Assembly (NCBI GenBank): GCA_001592805.2
Contig: CP051139.1
Coordinates: forward strand, 1,612,001 to 1,676,000
Direction of reading: 5' to 3'
DNA from: Peltaster fructicola
Taxonomy: Eukaryota; Ascomycota; Dothideomycetes
Length of the DNA: 64,000 bases
The notes below the pieces were generated by a model, which saw only the letters and a list, made by a program, of their open reading frames with translations, was not told the DNA's origin and did no database searches. A program made the position numbers and the translations under genes. The number at the start of each line of letters is the position of its first letter. Positions within the stretch are counted from its first letter, which is position 1. Below, in pieces: positions 43,457 through 54,321 of this stretch.

Positions 43457-45072
43457 ATGGCAGCTCCTATGCAGAGATCACACTCATCGAGTGTCTACCT
43501 TGTCCTGCTCAGTATATGCCTCACCTTCTTTACCGGAGTTCAAGGCCTCGTCATTGAGCGCTCACTCGCCAATGGCGTCGACCTACGAATCCTCCCACTA
43601 GGAGATTCGATCACTTGGGGAGCTCACAGCTCTGACGGCAACGGCTACCGCAACGATCTTCAGAAGAAGTTTAACGGCAACAAGGCCGTCTACATCGGCA
43701 GCGAGCACAGCGGCAATATGACAAACAACCAACATGAAGGCTGGCGTGGATATGTGATCGATCAGATCGCCCAGAGAGCAGAACGATCTCTTCCAGACCG
43801 ACCGAATGTCATCCTCATCATGGCTGGAACAAATGACATTGGCCACAAAGTCGATCCAGCCGGCGCACCTAAGCGACTAGGAACCTTACTAGATCAGTGC
43901 CACAGTGCCTGTCCAGATGCTGTGATCATTCTCGCACAGCTTACCCCAAGAGCCTCGCTCGAGGACGAGGTCGTGACCTTTAATGCTGCCATTCCAGGCA
44001 TCGTTGAGCCTCGAACCAAGGCTGGGCACAAGATTGTTATTGTCGACATGTCAAATTCCAAGAATGGTCTCAAGACATCAGACCTCGCTGACGGACTGCA
44101 CCCTGATGATGGCGGATATGCCAAAATGGCCACCATCTGGTTCGAAGGCTTCAACACAGCTGCCGAGAAGGGTCTAATCACTGCACCTGTCAAGTATCCA
44201 CGAATCTCATGGAAGTCTGTGGGTGAGATTGCCATGGGAATAGGTCGTCCAAAGGACACAGTGTTCTTTGGAGATGTCGATGGTGATGGCAAAGACGACT
44301 ATCTGTCCATCAGCACCACAGGAAGTTTGATTGCATACAAGAACAATGGCGCCAATAGTGCTTCGACTGATGGCTGGAATTGGTCGCCATGGGGAACCAT
44401 CTTCGATGGTAGTTCGGATGTCCTGAACATCAGGTGGGTTAGTGCTGTTTGTCTAAGCACCCTACTAACGAGCGTAGGATTGCTGATCTTGACGGTGATG
44501 GGAAGGCCGACTACATCGTGGTAGATCCAAAGACCGGTGCCGCGACCGCCCAGTTGAACGGAGGACCAAAAGCAGACGCCCCAGACCACTGGCAATGGAC
44601 GCAGACACCAGTGACCAATGGCTTTGGCGCATCCAGCACGATACATTTCGCTGATATCAATGGCGATGGCAAGGCTGACTACCTGGTCGTTGGCGAACAC
44701 GGTGATGTCAAAGCATGGCTGAACCAGGGCAAAAGCGACAAGGGCTTCTCGTGGAAGTCTCTCGGTAACATCACGGACCAATATGGTGAATCGAGCCGTG
44801 TGGAATTCGCTGATCTTGACGGCGACGGTAAGGTTGACTATCTGGTTGTCGATAACATAATTGGTTCCGTGGAGGAGTGGCGTAACGGCGGACAGAACAG
44901 CGATGGTGCTTGGGACTGGGAGCCAAAGGGTGAAATTGCTGCTGGTACCTCCAGGAAAGGTACAGGAGTGCAGTTTGCCAAGCTCAGTGGCGATAAGAAG
45001 GCCGATTATGTCATCGTTGACCCGTCTGGCTCGTGTTATCTCTGGATCAACGAAGGAGTATATACCGGTTGA
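43457..45072 (+). CDS. Secreted SGNH hydrolase fused to FG-GAP/VCBS repeats
   Basis: Two exons, 43457-44433 and 44478-45072, encode 523 residues. An N-terminal hydrophobic segment (YLVLLSICLTFFTGVQG) serves as signal peptide. The SGNH domain (~42-250) has block I PLGDSITWG (Ser 51), block III MAGTNDIGHKVD and block V DGLHPDDGGYAKMA (Asp and His of the triad). After residue 255 come about five repeats of a beta-propeller type, with calcium-loop motifs FGDVDGDGKDDYLSI, IADLDGDGKADYIVV, FADINGDGKADYLVV, FADLDGDGKVDYLVV and a decayed FAKLSGDKKADYVIV. The intron (44 bp) falls within the repeat region and its splice restores NIRIADLDGDG. It probably acts on esters or acetyl groups of wall or plant polysaccharide; the substrate is inference. 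Confidence 0.9.
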
Positions 45073-45768
45073 GGCAGGCATGACTGATGCGTTGTGAGAC
45101 GATTTTGATCGTTCAACAGCGGTCGGGAGGTCGTGGCAGAGGGCTGTGGTGACCACCAGGTGTCTTTGCATGGTTTGTCTTGGGTATTGCGGAAGCATAT
45201 TGGCGTTCGTCAGATAGAGCCAGAGCATTCGAACAGGTCGTCGGCTACAATCCTATTAAAAAGGACATGGCTGCACGTGCCTGAATGGTATATGAGTATC
45301 TTGAGCAACTACTTCTTGCATGGTATGTCGTACTGGATGACAGAGTTGGCGCATCAAGTTCTTGTATCTTGTTCTCTGATGCATCACGCATCGATTGCTC
45401 ATCTTGCTTGCTGTGGTCGCCCGTACCAACGCCGTGCTTGGAGGTATGCAACAGGCTTAGAGGCTGTCCCTATGATGACCAGCAAGGACATGCCGCCATT
45501 TCCAGAGCAGTGCCCAGCATTGAGAGCCTGGTGGCTGCCCAATAGACGGCCGGTGCTATCTATTCCAAGACTTGTGTCAACGTCTGCGCAGCAGGTTTGA
45601 CAGCAATAGGTGAGTCATGATTCCGAAATGATCAGACCAGTGTACGAGAGGATAGCACAACGGCACAAGATATCTGTAGAGGACATACAACAAGGTATGG
45701 ACGATGTGCTTTCTCAAGACTAGCAAGTTGATGTAGGACCAAACTTCACCGCCTGGATTTTCTGCCCT
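45073..45768. other. Intergenic region (convergent)
   Basis: 696 bp at the 3' ends of the SGNH gene and the next minus-strand gene. The plus frame 45133-45600 is not protein-like. Nothing else was seen. Confidence 0.4.
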
Positions 45769-46698
45769 TCACTCAATAACACACTTACTCGATTCCTGGA
45801 GGTCATAGGTGCCATCCCACTCCATCCTAACCTCCTCCCACGAGCAGTCGAGCTTCCGTAGCTGCTCACTGCCAGCTAGCTTCTCAGCACTGAGACCTCC
45901 GTACATAGCAAGGTCGGGGTCCCCTTTGCGCATGATAGTGATCTCGAGCTTCCTGAACTTGCTCTTGTCGACGAGCGTGCTGAGGGCTTCAATGCCTTCC
46001 TCATGAGCATAGCTGGGAAAGGCAATGCGCAGATGTGTCAGGTTGCCAATTTCGCTCAGCTGCTCGAATGGGCGAGTCAGACGGCGATCGAGCTGGGTTT
46101 TGTTGAACCACAGGGTAGGGTACAGCAGACCATTTCCTCCTTCGAACAATGCCACTCGAGGGCGATGCTTCATCTCTGCGTATCCTGTCACTCCCCTGAT
46201 GAACCTTCGCACGTCTGAGAGAGACTCTGGCATCTCAGTCCATCGTGGATGCGCAACTGTGATCTTGCGCAGTCGTTTTTGGTTGTGAGGGCCGATCTGA
46301 TGAAGGAAACTGGATAGGCCAAGCCAACCTGCCTTGTTGGTGAATCGAAACTCGTTCTTCCCGTACAGGATGCGCAGAGCTTGCAACGTCAGCAAAGAGC
46401 AGCACAAGATTCACAGGAACTTACCTTCGAACGAGAATTGTCGGGAAACGAATAAAGGCCCTAGATTGGGACTCAGTGCCTTGTTGATACGGTCAAGCTG
46501 GTACTGAAAAGCTCTGGCGTAGACCGGTTCGATGAGCGTGCCGTTGAGATAGTACGTTGGCGGACCCGAGTACTCAAAACGTGACTCCCAAGTAAATGGC
46601 TCTGGGCAGAGCTCTATTCCTTCAGGAATGATCAGCAGATACTCCAGGATGCTGGCGATCACCTCTGAAGGAAGCATGACAGGCTCCTGGACAGACAT
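45769..46698 (-). CDS. F-box-like / unknown fungal protein
   Basis: Two exons, 46698-46425 and 46379-45769, with a 45-bp GTAAGT intron, give 294 residues. It opens with MSVQEPVMLPSEVIASILEY, which looks like the first helix of an F-box or of the related fungal domain found in proteins scored by hypothetical leucine-rich tails. The splice restores RQFSFEALRILYGKNEFRF, typical of fungal proteins in which a short N-terminal helix pair is followed by a strand-rich NEF-containing segment. The remainder (LTHLRIAFPSYAHEEGIEAL, KFRKLEITIMRKGDPDL) reads like irregular leucine-rich repeats. No signal peptide or membrane segment. Role in protein turnover is possible but unproven. Confidence 0.72.
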
Positions 46699-47011
46699 TA
46701 GTTGTGGAAGGCTCTCTTCGGTGTCGTGCTCCGGATGGATGATGGATATGAGAGATGGTCGTTAAGAGCAGGTCGAAAAAGATTGCTAAAGCTCGAGAGC
46801 TTTATATTTGCGCTCTGGGAAACCGTCAGTCAGTCGACAATAGGCTCCTGCTCGAAAGGGTTCGAGTCACTTGCTGACCATACGCAGACTTGCTATGGCA
46901 CAGCCTGGACAAACTTGGACAAGTTTGTTCTGCTGGTGGCATTCACTCGTTCCTATGTGAAGAGTATGCCGTCGAGTCATGAAGACAATGTCACCATTGT
47001 CCCACAACTGC
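46699..47011. other. Short intergenic spacer
   Basis: No gene was seen; upstream of the F-box-like gene on the minus strand. Confidence 0.4.
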
Positions 47012-47473
47012 TCAGGCAAGAATCGTTGAGGACGATGTGTCCGTGGGCTTAGCAATGGCACTCCATGGCTTATGCAGTGAAGCCATTGTCTTGGCTGGCA
47101 GTACCATGACTTCTCCAGGAGCTGCGGCAGAAGACGAGTTGAGTGCTAGCTGTGCCGGCTGAAACTGCATCTCGAGTCTTGCACTGTGGAAGTCACGCAT
47201 GCATCGTCGATAGCTGGGCAGCGCCCCATTTGCCATCTGTCTGGGATGTGTCAGCTCATGATACTGACCGATTGGCAGAACCTACCTCTGTGTATGAGCG
47301 TACATCATGCGACTGTAAGTCTGCCTTTCGGACTGGGAATTGCTACGATCGTCCTCAATGTCGAAGCTCAAGTCGAGCGGATCTTCATGTGAAGACTGAT
47401 CGAGCTCAATGGCTTGCTGAGGTTGAACATGCTTGTCCGCCATGTCCTCGCTTTCGTCCTCTTGCGGCAGCAT
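47012..47473 (-). CDS. Small hypothetical protein, two exons
   Basis: Exon 1 is 47473-47286 and exon 2 47240-47012, joined by a 45-bp GTAGGT..CCCAG intron, giving 138 residues. The N-terminal half is acidic (HEDPLDLSFDIEDDRSNSQS). The splice crosses a conserved-looking helix, RMMYAHTQRQMANGALPS, and the C-terminal half is Ala/Ser/Pro-rich. No domain was recognised. The call rests on good codon-like composition on both sides of a clean in-phase splice; an internal ATG at 47443 is an alternative start. It may be specific to this lineage. Confidence 0.45.
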
Positions 47474-47931
47474 AAGATGGAATGCTGCGTCTGTTGCACA
47501 GCATTCTTGTATTCTTGCTCAAGGACAATAAGGTGAGGTCTATCTAAACTCGACGAGCAATTTCGTACATTTGCATGCTCGACTCATTGCTACGTCACAA
47601 GGACCGGATCTTGTCATGCCGAGTATATGGACTCGGGAAGACACAAGCCAACAGGAAGATCGCAAACGGTCAGCGAACAATGATGGTACGGACTGCTTTC
47701 CTAGCTTGCTCTTTGTTCTATTTTGCATCGCATTCCTGCAGCGCATGCGACGACTCTGCTGGAGTAACAAAGAAGCACACTCTCGCGATGGGTTTCAGGC
47801 TGTGCGCCTCGTCTCTCTATGCTGTTAGCGATAAGAAGCAGGTATAGTGTCTCATGAAGCGGCTGAGGCAAGGATAAGTATCTGCTCGATCAGCTCTTGA
47901 TCCTTCAACTCTTCACTCCAGCATATTCAAG
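47474..47931. other. Intergenic region
   Basis: 458 bp between a minus-strand and a plus-strand start codon. No gene, repeat or clear motif was seen. Confidence 0.4.
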
Positions 47932-48330
47932 ATGTTTTCGTTGATCATTGCCCTGATTGCAACCACCGCCCAGGCTCGGCATTTGGTCAGTTCCGGCCTT
48001 CTTACCACCTCTGCCCTCACCGCAAGCGATATGGCAGCAGCAACGATGAACAGCACAGCAGGTTCTTTGGCAGTATCAAGTACAATGATGGCAGCCACTA
48101 CAGTTGCATCTGTTGTCACCACTGATGCAGCTGCATCGACGAGCAGCCAAGCTGCAGCACCCTCTGACGTTACTGTATCGCCAACTGCATCAGATGGCAG
48201 TTCGGCGGCCACCAACAGCCCTTCTGCTGCTTCCAATTCCACAAATGCCGGCACAGTGATGACCCAAGATGCGAGCCTGGCTGCTCTGGCCATCGGTCTC
48301 TCAGGTGTGGTGTGGTTGTGCGGGCTATGA
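47932..48330 (+). CDS. Small Ser/Thr/Ala-rich GPI-anchored surface protein
   Basis: A single exon of 132 residues. An N-terminal signal (MFSLIIALIATTAQA) is followed by about 95 residues made mainly of Ser, Thr, Ala and Val, with NST and NSP sites likely to be glycosylated. The C terminus is a hydrophobic tail, LAALAIGLSGVVWLCGL, preceded by small residues (TNAGTV), as expected for a GPI attachment signal. Composition alone supports a cell-wall or membrane surface role; there is no enzymatic domain. It sits between secreted glucanase genes. Confidence 0.7.
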   Translation: MFSLIIALIATTAQARHLVSSGLLTTSALTASDMAAATMNSTAGSLAVSSTMMAATTVASVVTTDAAASTSSQAAAPSDVTVSPTASDGSSAATNSPSAASNSTNAGTVMTQDASLAALAIGLSGVVWLCGL

Positions 48331-48479
48331 AGACAGAGGCTGTGTTACGAAGTCAGCTTGTGGCGGACGAGCATGCAACGGGAAGGTCATCGCAGGAAGA
48401 TAAGCGAACCAGGCTCAGTAATACTGGTGCTGAATTGAACAGGACATGCAATTATATGCCAAGCTACTGAAGGATCATC

Positions 48480-51086
48480 TCATCCCGTCCTATACAGTGC
48501 TATTGTGTTGACGAAACCATTCTGGTTGTCACTCCAGACGCCAGTCGTCGTACCATCCTTCGAAATGGCGTAGTGTGAGCCAACTGTGTTGAGATTGTAG
48601 AAGCTAATGCCACTGCTGCCCTCAATAGACACAATCGAGTTTTGGCAGGTCTCACCCTGGCCTTGTGCAGAGCAGGTAGTGCTGTAGTTGTTGAAGAAGC
48701 TGTAGAAGCCTCCTCCATACACGAACACATTCTTGGAATTGAGGATGCGCATTCCCCAGCCATCGGCGTTCGGAATGCCGTTGATGGTTGCCGTGTTGAA
48801 CTGAGGGTCGTTGAGAGCAGAGTTGTATGGCCATGGACCAGGAGCAGGTGGTGATGGTTGCATGTAGGCAGTCTCGGTCTGCACCTGGCCGCCGAAGATG
48901 TTCTGCGTATTGGCGAATTGATATTGGTAAAGAGTGTGATGCTCTGAAGCAGTTCCAACGAGCCAGACGTTGCCGACCTTACTTTCGATCAGCACACCTC
49001 TGCCAGCGTAGATCGAGATCTGTGTCAAGCTTGCATCCTCGATATCGTGGCTAGTAATGTTAGTCAGGGCCACAGACATGCTTGCTTGACTTACTCTGCA
49101 ACCCAGAACCAGTTGTTCTCGAGGTAGAGGCCGGTGCCACTGCTTGTGACATGAAGAGACATGTATGCTGCCAAGCAGTTCTGGTTTGGCTGCGATGCAG
49201 ACGTCGGGCACTGTGCTACCTGGAGATTGCTTCCAGCGAAGCCTCCAATACGAGTGTGCACATCCCAAAGACCACTAGGAGTGGACGAAGCCAGGTTGTA
49301 CTCGATAAGGATTGCACCAGCCTGTTGTCCTCGCGTAGACACAATGCTGTCAGACCACTCGATGGAGCCAGTCTCACCGACATTGCCAATCTTCACAACG
49401 GGTCGTGGGTTGTTGATGTCATTGAAGTTCGAGCCACTGCTGAGGATCACCGAGTATGTCTCTCCAACGACTCGTGAACCAGCTGGAATATAGATAGTCT
49501 GGCAACTGTTAGTTGCGTCTCGCTTGTAGCAGCAACACGACTTACGTTAGTGACGAGGTAGTCTCCGTGGTCCAAGTATAGGACCTTGTTCTGAGACTTG
49601 GCATTGTTGATGGCGTTTTGTAGCGCTGTGGTGTCATCTGTCTTGCCATCACCCTTGGCACCAGCGGACCTCGCACTGAGGAAGCTTGATGCTGCGAGTG
49701 TCTCATACTGTGGCTTTGATCGAGCATAGTACTTCGAGCCACTTTGTAAACCTGCTGGACGGCTGTTGCCACTGATGGCGCCTTGAAAAGTGTTTGGACC
49801 ATTCGGTGTGTATGAGTGACCCTGACCCCAAGCAGCGATAGTGGTCTGTCCCGTAGTACCTGCCAGAAGTGCGCCGTTTGCTCCCTGAACAGCAGTAGGG
49901 ACGTTGTTGAGACTGACATTCTCGAGGATGAGACTGCCTCCAGATGGCGGTGAAGAGTTTGCGGTGCGAGCAGTACGAACACCGATCGGTGTGTTGGTGA
50001 TACTAGAGTCGAGGAGCACGACCGATGCTACGTTTTGATTACCGTTGCCATCTTTGCTGTCCATCGCTATACCGACACCACAGTTGTTGATCTGAAGACC
50101 AGTGTATGTCCAGCCTGCTAAATGTTAGCATGCACAGATATAGAGAGATCAGTGAACATCACCCCAATCCCAAATCTGGTTTACGGCCGTCTGAACGTTG
50201 TTGAAGATCAAGTTGCGCATGGTAAACTGTTGGTTTCCCACATTCAAGCCGATCATGCCACCGTTGAAGGTCAGATCGTTCATGAAGCCGGCAGAGCCAC
50301 TCTCGATGAACAGACCCACGTGCTGTGTGCCTGAAGCTGCATTCATGTTGAACTTTACGTTTTGAATGCTTGTGGCCTGAGCTGTAGGCCAGTGAATACC
50401 TGCAAGGTTGGACGAGGCTGGTACTTGAGTGTAATCGAGGATGAGGTTGCGAATTTGTCGATAGAAGACATTGGTGGAACCCCAGGCGAGGTTGCCAGTG
50501 TTCTGATACGGATCGGCATCGATCAAACCAATCTTGCCGTTCGACGAGAATGATGCCGAGGCGCGAATGGTGGGAAGACAGTTGGGGTTGCCAATGATTT
50601 GAGTATAGTAGTAGTCGATGATGGAACTGCTGATAACGTACGTGCCAGCTGGAAAGTAGACGACAGCTGGAGTTGTGGTTGAACTCTGGCAAGAGCCTGG
50701 TGCACAACGTCCACCACTGCTGATAGCAGCGTTGATTGCTGCAGTATCATCGGTAGATCCGTCGCCCTTGGCACCGAAGTCCTTGACGTTGCGGAAGACC
50801 TGATAGCTCGATGGATTCGAGTTGAAAGCTGCCATGCCTTGGTGGGCGATGTTCTCCATCCAGTAGCTGCATGACTGGCGCTTCGTTACATCGCTATCAG
50901 GGCCGGTGTAATTGAGATATCTGCTTGGTGTTAGACGGTGTTGTGCTGATCGAGCAGGACATACTCATGGAATTGGCTCAGCATGGCTTCGACTTTGGCA
51001 TTGACTTCCGGAGCCTCGTAGTGGATGTTCTGTGCAAAGACAAAGTCAGTTGCTGCTGCCAGCAGCAGAGTGTATGAGAAACGCAT
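48480..51086 (-). CDS. Secreted GH55 exo-beta-1,3-glucanase
   Basis: Family 55 glucan 1,3-beta-glucosidase that trims laminarin-type glucan. Five exons, 51086-50965, 50920-50163, 50114-49546, 49498-49095 and 49050-48480, give 807 residues. A signal peptide (MRFSYTLLLAAATDFVFAQ) is followed by a Kex2-like KR at VTKRQ and then SCSYWMENIAHQGMAAF. The two right-handed beta-helix halves each open with the family motif: NVKDFGAKGDGSTDDTAAIN near residue 95 and SAGAKGDGKTDDTTALQNAI near 447. Other blocks include NLAGIHWPTAQATSIQNVKF, YLENNWFWVADHDIED and GVLIESKVGNVWLVGTASEH. All four splice junctions (45-49 bp introns) keep phase. The C terminus ends plainly at ALYRTG. Confidence 0.94.
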
Positions 51087-52886
51087 GATGAAGGAGTGTC
51101 AAGGAAAGGGAGGTGATGCTTGCAGCGAGCAACGCTGACATGAGTCCTCATATGTAGGCATTGATGAGCCAGCTATTCGGCTTGATCAGCCATGAATCCT
51201 AGTCATGAGACCAGTGTCGCACATCTTGGAGTGCTGGTCAATGGATGCCGCTACATGCGTGACCTGGTCCATCTCTCAAGGGTAACGGAGAGGGTTACAT
51301 CGAAGGCGAACCTCTATCGAGGTGGTTGTATGGTCAAGTGTTGAGGCTGACCGAATCTCCGGCCTCTCCTAGCGAATCTTAAAAGTGCGCCACAGCCGCG
51401 TGTCGATCTCAGCTCTTGTAAAGGGAATGATGCCGACATGTCGAGCGTATGTCGCAAGATTATTGCCGGGCTGAAACGGTGGCTGAAATGGCTTCGTAGC
51501 GAAGGATGAAGGAGTTCTCAAGGATCGGCAGTTTGGGATCTGGCCACGCACTGTGAGAAGGACTTCTTACCTGATCAGACCTCTCAGCGCGCCTCTTGGA
51601 CTGTCTGATGGCTTGAATGCACCAGTACACGTAAACCTACCGGTCAAGATGTCTTCGACTGGCGACGTGGCTGTTCTCAAGGTTGTCAGCCCACAGCCTC
51701 GGTGTTCAGGGTGATCGGCATTGCTAATGCATGCACAATCGATCACGGATCCTCGCGCGCAATCCCAGGAGGAGATCGTCGTCTTCCACATCTCGGTCGC
51801 TTGTAGCAATTAGGCAATGGCGGTCTGCTATTGGTTGTTAGAGGTTCAGGAAAGAAGTGAAGCCTGACCCACCGAAGGATATCCTTCCCCGCCTGTCAAT
51901 TTTCCTCCTTCCTGCAGGACGACAACCCCTTTGGATGGCAGCAACACCTTGTCACTCATCAACCATCGTTCGCCGGTCTACGTCTCATGTGTCTCATGCC
52001 CTGGTCACCTGGCTACGGATATGCTGGGTGTCCTGCAAAACTGCATGTCATCGCTTAAGCAATTCCTGGTCACCGTCAATCTTTGCCGCATTGGCGATAC
52101 TCTCCGCCTGGTGTAGCACGATACTAGACTTCACCTCATGCTTGAGCCGTGGCATAGCGCAGGTACCTCAGATGTCTTCTAGAAGAGGAGGCTATTACGC
52201 AGAGTTTGAGACTAGGTGTCGAGGAAGCCTTCTGATACACTTTGTCCTAACCTCTTACATCACATGCCTCCTCTTCGCAAGGCAGACGAACGACTAACGT
52301 GCGCTCTATAGGCGCTTTCGATGGCCACATGCACAGAGCCCTAACGGCCTCCTTGCTCCGAGTGCACGACAGCACACCGTGGTATGTCACTGCTCGATCG
52401 ATATGGCATGCTGTCTCAAGATCATATCAACGTGGAACACATCACAGTGGAGTAAGGCTTTGTCAACATCTCTTTGTCCGACCATAGGGTGCGCTATACA
52501 CTTCCATCTGGTGCACTACTATCTCCATACCTGCTCCCTTCAGTTAGGCACAGTGCGCCCTGCAAGCCACATGTGGTCGGACCTGCGAAGGTTCGGTCCA
52601 TCCTCCTCGTGCACTCGCGAGCGTGAGAGCATTCCAGAGTGCCTCGACAGGCGCTGTGATATCTTCAGAACGAGCTTTTGATTGCTGTTACATTCGGACG
52701 AGGCGCCCTATCTGTCTTATCATGCGTCAGCCTGTGCGTAATTACTGCTGCCGTGACTGCGCAGTCTAGAAGGAGTGAGCCTCGTGGTCGAAGATACCAG
52801 CCTGTCGTGGCACAAGATAAGTAGTCTCTACGTCTCCTTCGTCCTGACCTCAGCGTTCGCAGCACTTCCTCTTTACCTTAGTCATC
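51087..52886. other. 1.8-kb gene-free region
   Basis: The longest gap in the window, lying between the divergent GH55 and GH16 start codons. Only short frames without family features occur. No repeat, transposon remnant or RNA gene was recognised. Regulation of both glucanases could be encoded here. Confidence 0.4.
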
Positions 52887-54029
52887 ATGTTCACCAGAGC
52901 CTTCCTCTTCGCAGCCCTTTCCAGCCTCGGAAGTGCGGCCTACACCCTGCAGGATGACTATCTGGCAGATGGGAACTTCTTCGGCAAGTTCAGCTTCTTC
53001 ACAGCAGCAGATCCTACCCACGGATTTGTCAAATATGTGGATCAAGGCACGGCGCAGAACAGTGGTTTTCTCTCACAATCTACGTCAAAGGTCATCATGG
53101 GTGTAGACTACAAGAACGTTCAGCCAAATGGGAGGCCATCAGTGCGCATCACTAGCAACAAGTCTAACAAGTCTGGTCTCTTCATACTCGATCTGCAACA
53201 TGCACCTGGTGGCATATGCGGTACTTGGCCAGCATTCTGGCTGGTCGGTCCCAATTGGCCGAACAATGGCGAGATTGACATCATCGAGGGTATGTATCGT
53301 GCCCTGCTGATGAGCTCAGCTGACTCTGCTTCAGGCGTCAACGACGGATCAACGAATCTCATGTCCATGCACACTGCTCAAGGATGTCAGATCCAGAACT
53401 CTGCCATGTCAGGCACGATCCAAACATCAGACTGCTGGATCAACGATCCCAACCAGTCGAGCAACGCTGGCTGCGGAATCAGCACGAGTAACACCGCCAC
53501 GTACGGTACACAGTTCAACACCAATGGAGGCGGAGTCTATGCTACGTCCTTCACGAGCAACTTCGTGAAAGTGTGGTTCTTCCCACGCAACTCCATCCCT
53601 AGCGATATCAAGAATGGACAACCCAATCCCGATGGATGGGGACAGCCTGTAGCGTTCTTCTCCGGCTGTAATATTGGTATGCCTAAGCATTACAAGACAC
53701 AAGACCGTAGACTAATCAGTAACGCAGGTCAGTACGTTAAGAGCCAGCAGATTGTCTTCGACACAACCTTCTGTGGTGGTAAGTCCTCCGATGCCTCATA
53801 TGCCGCAGCTAACGGCTGAACAGACTGGGCAGGAAATGTGTGGGGCTCGAGTGCATGTTCGCAGAAGGCCAGCTCGTGCACAAACTATGTTGCCAACAAC
53901 CCATCGGCCTTCCAGAACGCTTACTGGCAAGTCAACTCACTCAAGGTTTATCAGCTCACCTCAAGCAAACGAGAGGAAGAGACCTTCAACACCACATTAC
54001 CGACTGGATTCACAACCATGTATCGCTGA
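52887..54029 (+). CDS. Secreted GH16 endo-beta-glucanase
   Basis: Family 16 glycoside hydrolase acting on beta-1,3(4)-glucan. Four exons, 52887-53289, 53335-53676, 53728-53778 and 53824-54029, give 333 residues. A signal peptide (MFTRAFLFAALSSLGSAAY) is followed by the jelly-roll fold. The active-site strand is GEIDIIEGVNDGSTN, with nucleophile Glu 129 and acid/base Glu 134; the first intron falls inside this motif and its removal restores it. Other family blocks are GICGTWPAFWLVGPNWPNNG and NGGGVYATSFTSNFVKVWFF, then DWAGNVWGSSACSQKASSCT with paired cysteines. There is no GPI tail or carbohydrate-binding module, so release into the medium is likely. Confidence 0.94.
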
Positions 54030-54321
54030 AGATGATCCAATGTTGAGGATCATGCGCATCTTGTCATATTTCGCTGCATATACTTCCAGCTTCTTCGTAG
54101 CGATGATCGCGATGAATCTTATCTTTTTCTGACTCTGCTATCATACATCTACAAGTCTGTCAGATTGAGAAGCCACACAGTTTGATATTGCATATTTCTG
54201 CTTTGCTGTAGGATGATGCAGCGACGATGATTGGCTGAGACGCTTCGTTCGACGAAACATTACCGAAGCTCGGCAGCATGATCTTCTCCTCCTACATCAA
54301 CCACGATCGAGTGATCAAACG

